Part shown: piece by piece, positions 40,569-49,872 of the stretch
Layout of the letters: each line of letters opens with the position of its first letter
How positions within the stretch are numbered: position 1 is the stretch's first letter
Source: Nitrospira sp.
GTDB lineage: Bacteria > Nitrospirota > Nitrospiria > Nitrospirales > Nitrospiraceae
NCBI GenBank assembly: GCA_022226955.1
Contig: CP092079.1
Span: forward strand, 1-64,000
Direction: 5' to 3'
Length of the DNA stretch: 64,000 nucleotides
Position numbers and translations under genes: made by a program
The notes under the pieces: generated by a model
Told to the model about the DNA's origin: nothing
The model's input: the letters and a program-made list of their open reading frames with translations, nothing else
Databases searched by the model: none

Positions 40569-43121
40569 TCACCAGCGGTATCGCAGGCTTGCATAGACCG
40601 TCCGGCGAGCGCCATAGAAACAGGCCGCATCGGCGCAGGTCGCTACGTACTGATTGTCCAAGAAATTGTTGAGGTTGACGTTCAGTTCGGCGCCGCGCAA
40701 GCTGCTGTGGACCTGCCGCAGATCGTACCGGACCGCCGCATCGAACAACGTGTACGACGGCGCATTCAGGCTATTGGCGATGTCCCCAAAATTGGAACCG
40801 ATATAGCGCATCCCGCCGCCCAGATTCAGCCCTGCAAGCCACACCCCCTTGAAGGAATGGTCGAGCCATAGCGAGGCCTGATGCCGTGGGGTCAACGAGA
40901 GGCGATGGCCGAGTTCGCCGGCGTTGTTACTATTGGTAATCTTTGAGTCCGTGAGCGAGTATCCCGCCGTCACATTGAGGGTCTCAAACAGGCTGGCTTT
41001 GCCCTCGACTTCGATGCCGCGTACCCGCGCCTCGCCGGTCTGCACATTGAACCCGAAATGCCCAGGATCGAGGTCGGGCGTCACAATATTTTGGCGGGTC
41101 AACTGATACGCCGCGATCGTCACAAGCGCGTTATACCCGGCCGGTTTGTACTTGATGCCGGCCTCGTATTGCTGCCCCGTCGTGGGCTCGAACGGCGTTC
41201 CGGCAAAATTGGTTCCGGCTTCGGGTTGAAACGATACCGAATAGCTCACATACGGCGAGACTCCGTTCTCGAAGAGGTAATTCAACCCGGCACGATAGGT
41301 GAGCGCTGAATCCCGTTGCCGCGTCGAGCTCGCTTCACCTAAAAAGAAATCGCGGGTCTGCGTGTCGGCATTGGCGAAATCGTATCGCAGGCCGGCCGTC
41401 AGGACCCAGCGCTCGTACTTGAGTTGGTCCTGCACATACAGTCCGATTTGTTCGCGCTGTTGCTCGCTGGCAAAATCGATCAGGGGAAAATCAAACGACT
41501 GCCCGTAGACCGGCGCATAGATATCCAGATCCGGCGAGTTGGAAAACCCACGATGCGTGCGCCCGCTCACACGACGATAGTCCACCCCCACCAACAGCTG
41601 ATGTGTAATCGCTCCTGTATCAAAATTCCCTTGCGCTCGCGTGTCCACGGTAACGGTCCCTGCCCGGTCGCGATAGAGTCCGGCAAGACGGCTGATGGTC
41701 CGAAAGTCCGTCGGCACACCAGCGCCATCGCGCAAGAAATCCAAGTAGAAGGTCGTTGGATAGTCGGTTCTGACATCGGCGTACCGAAAGTTCTGCTCTA
41801 TTTTCCACATCTCGTTGAAGCGATGTTCGAACGCATATCCGATACTGTATTGCTGCCGCTTCCAACGATCAAATCCTGGCTCCCCCACAAATCGATTGAT
41901 CGGAAGCACGCCGTTGGGGTTCCCCCGCAACGTGCCTTCTGGCGGCAAGAACTGCAGCGTATTCCCAGCATCGTCTTTCTGAAAGTGCCCAAGGATGGTG
42001 AAGCTGGTATTGGTCTGCGGACGCCAGGTGAAAGTCGGCGCGATGAAATAGCGCTTGTCCTTGGCAAAATCCACCTGCGTGTCGCTGTCGCGCACCATCC
42101 CGGTGATTCGATAAAGAAATCGGCCCGCACTGTCGATCGGCCCGCCGAAATCGACTCCGCCTTGAAGTCGATTGAACGAGCCGCCCAGCAGAAGCACTTC
42201 CCGCAATGGAGTCTCCGTCGCCCGTTTGCTCGTCATATTGACCAACCCGCCTGGCGGGCTTTGTCCATACAGCATCGATGCAGGCCCCTTCAGCACTTCA
42301 ACACGCTCCAGGCCGTAGGGCTCGATCCGCAAATTGGCGTAATTGACACCCAATAATCCAAGGCCGTCGAGAAACTGCGGCGCGTCGAACCCGCGGATGT
42401 TGAAGTAGTCGTCTCGCATCACCGGGCCGTACATCTCCGTCAGCACTCCCGGCGTATAGGCAACGGCTTGACTGACATTTTGCACCATCCGCGTATCCAT
42501 TTCGGCGCGGGTGATGACGTTGATCGTTTGTGGAGTGGCAATCAGCGGAGTAGCGGTTTTTGCCCCGGAGGAGGTCTCTTCGGCGACGAATGGCGTGCCG
42601 GCTTCTTTGCTCCGCACATCCTTCACGACAACCTCCGGCACTTTGATAGGCTTCTGTTTCACAGGAGGCTCCAAGACCCCATCGGGCTCCGCCGAGGCCG
42701 GCCCATCGACCGCGGAGGAGACCGCGGAAGAAGCCGGCAGGCCGGTCCCTCGTTCAATGGTGAGCATCCGGTCGCCCTCGACACGATAGGTGAGGCCGGT
42801 GCCTGACAAGAGGATCTGCAATCCTTTCTCTCGTGTGTGCTTTCCGCTCAGGCCAGCCGAGTCCAGTCCTCCCGTGAGTTCACTCGACGAACTGATCTGC
42901 CAGCCGCTCGACACGGCAAAGGCATTCAACGCCGAGCCCAACGACTGCGGCGAAATGTTGAATTCCAGAACGGATGCCGACTCGGCATCTGCAGCCACGT
43001 CCTGAGCCGGGCTGTTTCCTGCCAACGGGCCGCTCAAGACAAGCATCGCTCCCATCGCAATCGCGCACCAATGCCTGTACGCGCTGATCCGCTGTCTATC
43101 CTGTCGTTCGTACTGACACAT
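40569..43121 (-). CDS. TonB-dependent siderophore receptor with STN domain
   Basis: An 850-aa FecA-type receptor. GGAGG six bases before ATG 43121 supports the start. A signal peptide (GAMLVLSGPLAGNSPAQD) leads to the STN domain (about 50-120, EFNISPQSLGSALNAFAVSS), a TonB-box-like IKVPEVVVKD (about 160), plug motifs (ATPQTINVITRAEMDTR; VEVLKGPASMLYGQSPPGGLVN), and a barrel ending YASLRYRW with terminal aromatic. It resembles hydroxamate (ferrichrome-type) receptors in its plug. It is the last gene of the unit headed by leader C, with no PepSY or lipoprotein after it. Confidence 0.9.
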   Translation of the reverse strand: MCQYERQDRQRISAYRHWCAIAMGAMLVLSGPLAGNSPAQDVAADAESASVLEFNISPQSLGSALNAFAVSSGWQISSSSELTGGLDSAGLSGKHTREKGLQILLSGTGLTYRVEGDRMLTIERGTGLPASSAVSSAVDGPASAEPDGVLEPPVKQKPIKVPEVVVKDVRSKEAGTPFVAEETSSGAKTATPLIATPQTINVITRAEMDTRMVQNVSQAVAYTPGVLTEMYGPVMRDDYFNIRGFDAPQFLDGLGLLGVNYANLRIEPYGLERVEVLKGPASMLYGQSPPGGLVNMTSKRATETPLREVLLLGGSFNRLQGGVDFGGPIDSAGRFLYRITGMVRDSDTQVDFAKDKRYFIAPTFTWRPQTNTSFTILGHFQKDDAGNTLQFLPPEGTLRGNPNGVLPINRFVGEPGFDRWKRQQYSIGYAFEHRFNEMWKIEQNFRYADVRTDYPTTFYLDFLRDGAGVPTDFRTISRLAGLYRDRAGTVTVDTRAQGNFDTGAITHQLLVGVDYRRVSGRTHRGFSNSPDLDIYAPVYGQSFDFPLIDFASEQQREQIGLYVQDQLKYERWVLTAGLRYDFANADTQTRDFFLGEASSTRQRDSALTYRAGLNYLFENGVSPYVSYSVSFQPEAGTNFAGTPFEPTTGQQYEAGIKYKPAGYNALVTIAAYQLTRQNIVTPDLDPGHFGFNVQTGEARVRGIEVEGKASLFETLNVTAGYSLTDSKITNSNNAGELGHRLSLTPRHQASLWLDHSFKGVWLAGLNLGGGMRYIGSNFGDIANSLNAPSYTLFDAAVRYDLRQVHSSLRGAELNVNLNNFLDNQYVATCADAACFYGARRTVYASLRYRW

Positions 43122-43218
43122 TCTCGACCTCCGTATGAATTACATCGCTGATGTAGACGGAAAGAGGCCTGTGCGTTCGCACCTGTCATGCACATTATTG
43201 AAATTTAATCGGGGCCGG

Positions 43219-44214
43219 TCAGAACAGAATCACCACGCGATCGCCCAGGCCGATCGACTGAAGAGGAAAGGTCTTGGAGAGGTGAAAGAGAATGTTCGGC
43301 GGGTCTTCGAGATTATACGTTCCGGTCACACGCTGCTGTCCGACCTGCTGATTCCAAAGAAAGATCGCCCCCGGATAATAGCGGCGCACTTCTTCAATCA
43401 CCTGCGCGAGCGGAACCTCATCGACGATGAGCAGCCCCTGCAACCAGGCGGACGCCGCGGACAGATCGACCGGCTGCGCCGGGCTCAGGCGTCCCTGTTC
43501 GGTCTCTACCATGCGGCCGGCCGGCAGCCGCTCGGCGATCTGGTCTCCCTCGCGCGAGCTGACCTCGACGACGCCATCGAGGACCGTCACGCGATCGGAT
43601 CCCGGGCGATGGCGCACCACAAACTCCGTGCCGACCGCGCGCGTGGCGGTCTCGGCGGCGTCAACGATAAACGGCCGGCCCGCGTCGTGCTGAACCTTGA
43701 AAAACGCCTCGCCTTTCAGCAACCGAACGCGCCGAACGCTTTCGTTGAACGAGATCACAATGGCCGACTGTGTATTGAGCGTCACCAGCGATTGATCCGG
43801 CAATCGAACCGTGCGCCGTTCGCCTGCGGACGTTTGATAGTCCGCTTGTATCCGTGTCGCCAGGTCGAAATACATCGCCCCCAGGATCAACGCCACGAGA
43901 CAGGCGGCGACCGCGAGGACAGGGCTCCTTCCTCGCCCTTCTACCGGCATCCGGATCTCGCGGCTGACCGACCCGTTGCGGGCCACAGAAAACGCGGCTG
44001 AATCCAGCGTATGATCGTCCCACACCCTGGTAATCTTGTCGTACGCACGCGCGTGAGCCGCGCTTTGAGCTTGCCAGCACTCGAAGGCCCGCCGGTCATC
44101 CGCCGTTGCGTCACGATCGCTCAATCGTGCCAGCCAGACGATCGCTTCTTGCCGAACCTTGGCCGCTTGATTGTCGGGCAGCAGGTCCTCGGACTGATTA
44201 TCCGGCAATGGCAT
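43219..44214 (-). CDS. FecR-family anti-sigma factor
   Basis: A 331-aa FecR protein. AGAGGAG lies four bases before the ATG. Domains: DUF4880 N-terminus (VRQEAIVWLARLSDRDATADDRRAFECW), a helix (VLAVAACLVALILGAMYF, about 100-117), the FecR core (YQTSAGERRTVRLPDQSLVT; EAFFKVQHDAGRPFIVDAA), and a C-terminal STN-like part (QRVTGTYNLEDPPNILFHLSK). It lies between its sigma factor and receptor. Confidence 0.9.
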   Translation of the reverse strand: MPLPDNQSEDLLPDNQAAKVRQEAIVWLARLSDRDATADDRRAFECWQAQSAAHARAYDKITRVWDDHTLDSAAFSVARNGSVSREIRMPVEGRGRSPVLAVAACLVALILGAMYFDLATRIQADYQTSAGERRTVRLPDQSLVTLNTQSAIVISFNESVRRVRLLKGEAFFKVQHDAGRPFIVDAAETATRAVGTEFVVRHRPGSDRVTVLDGVVEVSSREGDQIAERLPAGRMVETEQGRLSPAQPVDLSAASAWLQGLLIVDEVPLAQVIEEVRRYYPGAIFLWNQQVGQQRVTGTYNLEDPPNILFHLSKTFPLQSIGLGDRVVILF

Positions 44215-44295
44215 ACGGCTCCTCTGCCCTATCCGAAGTTCTACAAAAGAAGTTCAGTATAGAGGGTGACGAATGAGCCTGCCACTACTCTCATC

Positions 44296-44814
44296 TCACT
44301 CGACGCCGTCGAAGGCATCAACCGACGCACAGGTTTGCTCAATCGCACGGCGGATGTGCTTGTCCACGCCGCTGAGAGAGATCCCCATGTGAGCAGCGAT
44401 TTCCCGGTAGGAATATTCGTGAACGCGGTAGAGAACAAACGCCTCCCTGGTGCGCGGCGGAAGATCCTCCACCGCCTGAATAAACATCTGAAGCCGCTCT
44501 TTGCCGAGCAGGGCTCGCTCCTGAGTAGGAACCGGGCAAGGCAGATCCAGCGCTGTCTCCAGTGGATCCGCGGCGTTCGGCCCATTTTTCCTGGCTCTCA
44601 AGTAGTCGATTGCCAAGTTCCGAGCGATCCGATGCAGTAAGGCGCGTGGCTGCTCGACCGGCTGCGCATCCGTGATCCGGAGAAGCCGCACATAGGTATC
44701 CTGCATAAGATCGGCCGCCGTATCCCGAGAATGAACCATGCCGATGAGACGGCGCATCAATTCATCACGGTACAGCGAAAAAAGGTCGGCAATCTGAGCC
44801 GTGGTCAATGCCAT
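44296..44814 (-). CDS. FecI-type ECF sigma factor
   Basis: A 172-aa sigma factor starting MALTTAQIADLFSLYRDELM. Region 2 (DTAADLMQDTYVRLL...RALLHRIARNLAIDYLR) and region 4 (PPRTREAFVLYRVHEYSYRE, then ISLSGVDKHIRRAI) are clear. It lies about 75 bases after leader C and is followed by fecR and a receptor. Near-duplicate of the sigma at 39693; the two units with their leaders probably arose by duplication. Confidence 0.9.
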   Translation of the reverse strand: MALTTAQIADLFSLYRDELMRRLIGMVHSRDTAADLMQDTYVRLLRITDAQPVEQPRALLHRIARNLAIDYLRARKNGPNAADPLETALDLPCPVPTQERALLGKERLQMFIQAVEDLPPRTREAFVLYRVHEYSYREIAAHMGISLSGVDKHIRRAIEQTCASVDAFDGVE

Positions 44815-44883
44815 AAAATATTCCGTATAGGCTACTGGAAGCCCATGGTACGAGGTCTGGTCCGTCCTCTTTGCCGGCGTCGC

Positions 44884-44944
44884 ATAAAAAAACCCACGCG
44901 CATCGCATGATGCCGTGGGCTCTGTCCGCAAAGACTCTGGCCTC
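44884..44944 (-). promoter_or_regulatory. Repeated leader element, copy C
   Basis: On the minus strand: GAGGCCAGAG (44944-44935), a small hairpin GTC-TTTGCG-GAC, then AGAGCCCACGGCATC pairing with GATGCGCGTGGG, followed by TTTTTTT. Upstream, TTTCTGATATTGAGAGGC (44950-44967, plus-strand reading) repeats the Fur-like sequence of copy B. Confidence 0.75.
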
Positions 44945-45042
44945 AGATGTTTCTGATATTGAGAGGCGAAATCAGAATAGGATTGTACGCGCGCGCTGGC
45001 GGCAAAGTCCAGCTGGAAGTTTGCGCGCGCCAGGGACAGGCC

Positions 45043-45222
45043 TTACGTGTGGCGGCGCCGGCCATACCACGCACTGAGAAGAATCGGCGCGCTGAGGGTA
45101 ATCCAGGAGAGCGCATCCCACACGCCATCGTCCAGCAGCGCCGAAATCAATCCAATGGCACTGGTGACCGCCACCGCCACAGGCATCCCCCAAATCTGTC
45201 TGGCCGACAGCGCTCGATTCAC
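45043..45222 (-). CDS. Small two-helix membrane protein after the PepSY gene
   Basis: A 59-aa frame starting at GTG 45222, whose codon overlaps the TGA of the PepSY gene (GTGA); AGGAG lies ten bases upstream. The protein reads MNRALSARQIWGMPVAVAVT (GTG initiating as Met), with two hydrophobic stretches (MPVAVAVTSAIGLISALL and ALSWITLSAPILLSAWY) and a basic end (GRRRHT). Small proteins of this look often follow PepSY genes in siderophore loci. The overlap implies coupled translation. Function unknown. Confidence 0.6.
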   Translation of the reverse strand: MNRALSARQIWGMPVAVAVTSAIGLISALLDDGVWDALSWITLSAPILLSAWYGRRRHT

Positions 45223-46403
45223 CGGCGCACCGCTCCTGCGTCCGTGGAACGCGCCCGTTCATTCTCTTGGCCGGTCTCAGCCCAAAGCAGCCCATCTGTC
45301 CGATGTCCTTTGTTCCACCAAAGATACAAACCGCTGAGCAAGACCCCGATCGTCATGAGGTCCAGTACCGCCCAGACGATTTTCAGCGGCTGTCCCCCAT
45401 AATCTCCAAAGTGCAGCGGCTGGGAGAGCAGCAACACCGTCATGTACCAGGGCATCGCCCGCGTCGCCGCCACAGCGCCGGTCTCCGCATCGATCAGGAC
45501 AGGCTCCAGCAGCCGTACCGTGAACGGAGTCCGCCCCCTGAGAAAGACCGCGTAGTGATGCGGCCCTGCAGAGGGAGTACCGGGAAGGGCCACAAAGGCC
45601 GCCTCTTTCTGAACATCCAGCGCCTCCGCTGCAGCCACCGCACGATCAAGGGAACTGAACACCGCTGGGGCCGGCTTGCCTTGCCAGGGCGCGGTCATCT
45701 CAGCCAATTCCGTCTGCTGCCAGTAGGCAAACAGCGGTCTGGCCAGCGTATTAATGACGCCGGTGCCACCGACGACGAGCGCCCAAACCACAGTGACGAT
45801 GCCCAGAAGATTATGCAGGTCTAGCCATGCCAAGCGCGGACTCCCGATATGACGAACGGTCCCGAAAGGCAGCTTGCGCATAAACGGCCCATAGACCACG
45901 ACACCCGACACGATCGAGGCAAGAAAGAGCAGGCCCATGCCGCCCAAAAACAACGTGCCCGGCAAGCCAGCAAACAGCTCGACGTGCAGCATGAACATAA
46001 CGTGCAGCACACCTTCTCGAAGTGGAAGATCTTGCAACAGCGCGCCGGTCCGGCTGTCGTACATGAAGAGCGCTGAGCTCTCCGTGGCATCAAGCGTCTC
46101 TCCCATTGAGACAAACCAGGCCGACGCATCTTCATCCCGGGCGAAAGTTTGAATCACCTCCTGCGGCCGGCGCACGCGGGCATCGACTGCCAGCGCATCG
46201 AGATCGGCTTTCAACGTTGCGCCAGCCATCTCGGGCGGCGTCACGGATGCCTCCAGCCAATGGTCGATTTCTTCTGCAAAAATCAGTGGCAGACCGCTCA
46301 AGCAGAGGAGCAGCAGAAACAGGGTACAGAGCAAGCTCGTCCACTTATGGACGAGGCACCACAGCTTGAACGCCCTCACAGAGACCCTACTCGATAAGAC
46401 CAA
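45219..46403 (-). CDS. PepSY-domain membrane protein, probable siderophore/iron reductase type
   Basis: A 394-aa PepSY_TM protein. The first helix (WTSSLLCTLFLLLLCLSGLPLIFAEEI) is preceded by a histidine (VHKW). Central helices follow LHNLLGIVTVVWALVVGGTG, and the C-terminus contains LHFGDYGGQPLKIVWAVLDLMTIGVLLSGLYLWW. Compared with the PepSY at 34732 it is a more divergent member. It lies after the 830-aa receptor and its lipoprotein, and a 59-aa membrane protein overlaps its stop. Confidence 0.8.
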   Translation of the reverse strand: MVLSSRVSVRAFKLWCLVHKWTSLLCTLFLLLLCLSGLPLIFAEEIDHWLEASVTPPEMAGATLKADLDALAVDARVRRPQEVIQTFARDEDASAWFVSMGETLDATESSALFMYDSRTGALLQDLPLREGVLHVMFMLHVELFAGLPGTLFLGGMGLLFLASIVSGVVVYGPFMRKLPFGTVRHIGSPRLAWLDLHNLLGIVTVVWALVVGGTGVINTLARPLFAYWQQTELAEMTAPWQGKPAPAVFSSLDRAVAAAEALDVQKEAAFVALPGTPSAGPHHYAVFLRGRTPFTVRLLEPVLIDAETGAVAATRAMPWYMTVLLLSQPLHFGDYGGQPLKIVWAVLDLMTIGVLLSGLYLWWNKGHRTDGLLWAETGQENERARSTDAGAVRR

Positions 46404-46439
46404 CGCTTCCGCATTCCAGAATGCGCCCCGTGCGGCATC

Positions 46440-46700
46440 TTAGCGGACTGCCGGAACATCCACGCTGGGAGAGCGCGTGAGTGGCTCATCATCATAGCGA
46501 TACCCCTTCGACTGCATGCACCCGCTCAAATTAATTCCGCCAGCCAGCGTCTCTTTCGCATGCTCCTGTCCAGACAAGACCTCTCGCTTGCAGATATCCC
46601 AATCCGCTTGCGTTTGCGCCTCGGATTTACCCGCTTGTTCCCACCGTCCTTCGGCGCAAGCGGTAAGCGCCAACGTGATCAGAAGGACAACGACGTTCAT
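46440..46700 (-). CDS. Small lipoprotein, paralogue of 27268-27612
   Basis: An 86-aa lipoprotein: MNVVVLLITLALTACAEGRW with lipobox LTAC. The mature part (SEAQTQADWDICKREVLSGQ and INLSGCMQSKGYRY) is nearly the same as in the copy at 27268-27612, but without the long proline-rich tail. ATG 46700 is chosen for the GAGG seven bases upstream. It follows the 830-aa receptor by about 110 bases. Confidence 0.7.
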   Translation of the reverse strand: MNVVVLLITLALTACAEGRWEQAGKSEAQTQADWDICKREVLSGQEHAKETLAGGINLSGCMQSKGYRYDDEPLTRSPSVDVPAVR

Positions 46701-46808
46701 GCCAAGGCCTCGCACATCATCACACCCTCTTTATGGAGACGGACGAGACAGAGGCTCTCGCACCTGAAGAAACAGATCGCCTCTGCCTCGTCTGGGGCTC
46801 CCTCAATG

Positions 46809-49301
46809 TTAGAACCGCAACCCCACCGTCCCCAATACAGTAAGCGGCTCCCCATAGAAGAAGAACGCCGAACCGTTGTACGACGTGGCCACATACCGCT
46901 GATCGAGAAGATTGCGCACATTGAACGCCACATTCACGGCCTTCGCGCCCAGCCAGTTTCTGGCTTGCAGCTCATGGTTGTAGTACAACGCCGCATCGGC
47001 CCTGATATAGGCTGGCATTTCAATCGGATCTCCGAACATCGAGGCATTCCGGCTGCCGTAGGCAAAGAGGCCTCCGCCAACCCCGAATCCCTTCAGCGCA
47101 CCCTCCTGCACATAATACGTAGACCACAGCGTAAATTTGTTGTACGGCACATTCGCCAGGCGCTTGTGGAGCAAGGTCGCATCGTTGTCCTTTGTCACCT
47201 CGGCATCGGTATAGGCGTAGCCGGCGATGACGTTCCAGCCCGGTGTGACTCGCGCCGTCACATCCAATTCGATGCCCTGGCTGCGCTGCTCTCCGGTCTG
47301 CACCGAATAGCCAAGCGTCGACAGCGCTGGATCCGCGCTGGGAGTCAGCAGATTTTCCCGCGTCAGATGAAACCAGGCCAGGGTGGCGGACACGCGCTGA
47401 TCCAGCAGGAAGACCTTCGCCCCCACTTCATATTGCGTCGAGCGCTCGGGCTTGAACAAACTGCCATTCGGATTGAACGACGAGGGTGAATTGGGCTGGA
47501 ACCCTTTCGTCCAGGAGGTATAGAGCGAGAGCGGTTCGATCGGCTGATACACCAGCCCCAGCCGCGGACTGACGGCATGATTGTCCGACGCATCGCTGGC
47601 CGCCGCGGATTGCGTCGATTGATGCACATAGTCGAACCGCACCCCGCCCATGAATTTGAGGTTCGGCAGGAGCGCAATCTGATCCTGCACGTAGGCGGCC
47701 GCCGTTTTATTGTCTCCTTGGAAGCTTCCCTGAAAGATCGCCCCGAGGGCCGGCACGGGAGCCTGGGAATAGTTCGGCGCAAATAAATCGAGCGTTGGCG
47801 CCACATCTCCGGAGAACACGAACTGGTCGGTTTTTTCCTGGCGCAGTTCGACACCCGCCAGCAGCGTATGGTCCATATCGAGCACCCGGACATGCCCAAC
47901 CACGTTCGTGACCATTGAATGCGCATGGTACCGGGCGACGCCAGGCTGCCGGACCTGAGTGCGATTCAAGGTGCGTTGATCGAGATCCAGCGAGTCCGGA
48001 GCTGTATAGAGATTGTTGCGATCGTCCTCGACCAGCGAATGCCGATAGGCGTTCCGGATCGACCACTTGTCGTTGAACTGATGCGAGAGATCGTAGCCGA
48101 TCCGGTAGGACGTGCGGTTAAAGCTGCCGAACTCTCCCAGGGTGACCGAGCGGTTTCTCGGGATGTTGCCGTTGCTATTGCCCCAGACCGTTCCTTGCGC
48201 CGGCAGGCCATAGGGATCGTTGCTCCAGCGGCGCATGTAATCGGCATCGACCGTCAACGTCGTCCGCGAGCCCAGCAGCCAGGTCACACTCGGCGCAATC
48301 GCCGCCATATCGCGGTTCGCAAAGTCGATAAAGCTGTTCGCCCGTTGACCGGCCACATTCAGGCGATAGAGCACCGTCTTGTTTTGATTCAACGGCCCCG
48401 TCGCGTCCAGCTCCGAGCGGTAGAAATTAAAATTGCCGATGGTGGTGCTGGCTGAATAGGCCGCATCCGCCAAGGGCTTATTGGTCACCACATTGATGAT
48501 GCCGCCGGGATCTCCCTGGCCGTACAGGACCGCGGCCGGCCCCTTCAGCACTTCCAGCCGGCGCACGTTGTACGTGTCCACCGGCATGAACTGCGTGAAA
48601 GGATCCAGGAGCCCATTTCGATAATAGCTGCGGCTGGTCGCCGAAAACCCCCGGATGATGAGATTCTCGTAGAGCGACGAGCCGGAGTCCGTTGCATTAA
48701 TCCCCGAGACATTTTCCAGCGAGTTTTGCAATCGGAAGGTGCGCTGCTCTTCAATGACCTTGCGGGTGATGACCTGAATAGATTGCGGCACGTCCTTGAT
48801 CGGCGTATCGGTTCGCGTCGCGGTGCTGGCTTCGTCGGCCACGTACGTTTTCACGTCGTCCCGTTCCCGCACCTCTTTCACCACAATCTCCGGCACCTTG
48901 ATGGGCTTCTGTTTCGCGGAAGGACTCGAGCCCCCGTTGGACTCCGTCGAGACCGCCGGAACTGGCGCCTGCTGAAGCGTGACGGTCCTGCCATCTGTCA
49001 CGACGTACTGCAATCCCGTCCCCTCCAACACCTGCCTGAGACCTTCCTCCAGCGACATCGTACCGACCGCGCCCTTGGTCAGGCGGTTTCCGGCAAGCTC
49101 CGATGCATAGAGCACTTGCACGTTCGCCTGTTCCGCCAGCGCCGCCAGCGCCGTCGACAGGTCTTGGGGGGGAATATCCAGCGAGACCTCACTGTTTTGC
49201 GCGAAGGCCGGCAAAACCAGGCTCATCGCTAGCAGCGCCACAGCCATGCACCGCCTTCCCCATGTTCCGATCCGCATTCCGATTACCTGCCCTCTCATCA
49301 T
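46809..49301 (-). CDS. TonB-dependent siderophore receptor with STN domain
   Basis: An 830-aa FecA-type receptor. A signal peptide (MAVALLAMSLVLPAFAQ) is followed by the STN domain (about 40-110, VSLDIPPQDLSTALAALAEQ), a TonB-box-like IKVPEIVVKE (about 135), plug motifs (DVPQSIQVITRKVIEEQ; LEVLKGPAAVLYGQGDPGGIIN) and a barrel ending GTVGLRF. It is strongly similar to the receptor at 27709 across plug and barrel. It has an STN domain but no sigma/fecR pair directly upstream; the nearest is the tonB-sigma-fecR-exbBD operon. Leader D precedes it. Confidence 0.9.
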   Translation of the reverse strand: MMRGQVIGMRIGTWGRRCMAVALLAMSLVLPAFAQNSEVSLDIPPQDLSTALAALAEQANVQVLYASELAGNRLTKGAVGTMSLEEGLRQVLEGTGLQYVVTDGRTVTLQQAPVPAVSTESNGGSSPSAKQKPIKVPEIVVKEVRERDDVKTYVADEASTATRTDTPIKDVPQSIQVITRKVIEEQRTFRLQNSLENVSGINATDSGSSLYENLIIRGFSATSRSYYRNGLLDPFTQFMPVDTYNVRRLEVLKGPAAVLYGQGDPGGIINVVTNKPLADAAYSASTTIGNFNFYRSELDATGPLNQNKTVLYRLNVAGQRANSFIDFANRDMAAIAPSVTWLLGSRTTLTVDADYMRRWSNDPYGLPAQGTVWGNSNGNIPRNRSVTLGEFGSFNRTSYRIGYDLSHQFNDKWSIRNAYRHSLVEDDRNNLYTAPDSLDLDQRTLNRTQVRQPGVARYHAHSMVTNVVGHVRVLDMDHTLLAGVELRQEKTDQFVFSGDVAPTLDLFAPNYSQAPVPALGAIFQGSFQGDNKTAAAYVQDQIALLPNLKFMGGVRFDYVHQSTQSAAASDASDNHAVSPRLGLVYQPIEPLSLYTSWTKGFQPNSPSSFNPNGSLFKPERSTQYEVGAKVFLLDQRVSATLAWFHLTRENLLTPSADPALSTLGYSVQTGEQRSQGIELDVTARVTPGWNVIAGYAYTDAEVTKDNDATLLHKRLANVPYNKFTLWSTYYVQEGALKGFGVGGGLFAYGSRNASMFGDPIEMPAYIRADAALYYNHELQARNWLGAKAVNVAFNVRNLLDQRYVATSYNGSAFFFYGEPLTVLGTVGLRF

Positions 49302-49349
49302 GACGCGTCCTTTCCAACGTGTAGACCATACAGATCATCGCGACACAAC

Positions 49350-49405
49350 AGAGCCCATCGCTGCGACCGCAGCAATGGGCTCTGGACTCATGTTCCGTTG
49401 GCCTC
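49350..49405 (-). promoter_or_regulatory. Repeated leader element, copy D (no U-tract)
   Basis: On the minus strand: GAGGCC (49405-49400), then GAACATGAGTCC and AGAGCCCAT-x-GCTGCG pairing with CGCAGC-x-ATGGGCTCT. The hairpin is longer than in the other copies but is followed by GTTGTG instead of a U run, and the first box is shortened. It lies about 50 bases before the receptor start. It looks like a divergent copy without terminator function. Confidence 0.55.
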
Positions 49406-49437
49406 GCGTACAGGGGCGGCTGATGTGGTGGACAAAA

Positions 49438-49626
49438 TTACCGGGGGTATCTAGAAGCCAGATCGGCCGGCGGCGTGCCGCGGATAGCCGAATGGTGAAT
49501 GGTGACGAACCGTCCGCACCGCGCACACTTGATGACGAGACTGCCCTGTTCCCAGCGGGCGATCAATTTCCCGCAGTGACAACGCACATCCGTCGGCAGT
49601 GGCGCCGGCCTAGAGGATTCGTTCAC
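49438..49626 (-). CDS. Com-like small zinc-finger protein
   Basis: About 62 aa if started at GTG 49626. The core DVRCHCGKLIARWEQGSLVI continues KCARCGRFVTIH, the CxCG-K-L-x15-C-x2-C arrangement of Com-type zinc fingers (first known as a phage Mu translational activator). No good ribosome binding site is seen, and a longer frame extends to 49776. It lies at the end of the tonB operon, just upstream of leader D. Confidence 0.5.
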   Translation of the reverse strand: MNESSRPAPLPTDVRCHCGKLIARWEQGSLVIKCARCGRFVTIHHSAIRGTPPADLASRYPR

Positions 49627-49872
49627 AGCCACACCAACAGGCGGCGGCGTGAACCGCCGCCCGCATTCCAGAACATCCGCCCATCGCTCTCTGCCCACGG
49701 GGTATGAGACGCATGGACGGGCATAAACCTGACGTGCAATCTGCACCGAGTGACATCTAGCGGAGAACTCGAACACGACATACCGATATCCTCCCTCCGC
49801 TCAGCGACGCGCTCGCCGCGCACGCGAAAGAATACCCGAGGGCAACGGTCCTGGCTGTCCCGCGAGCAGGCG

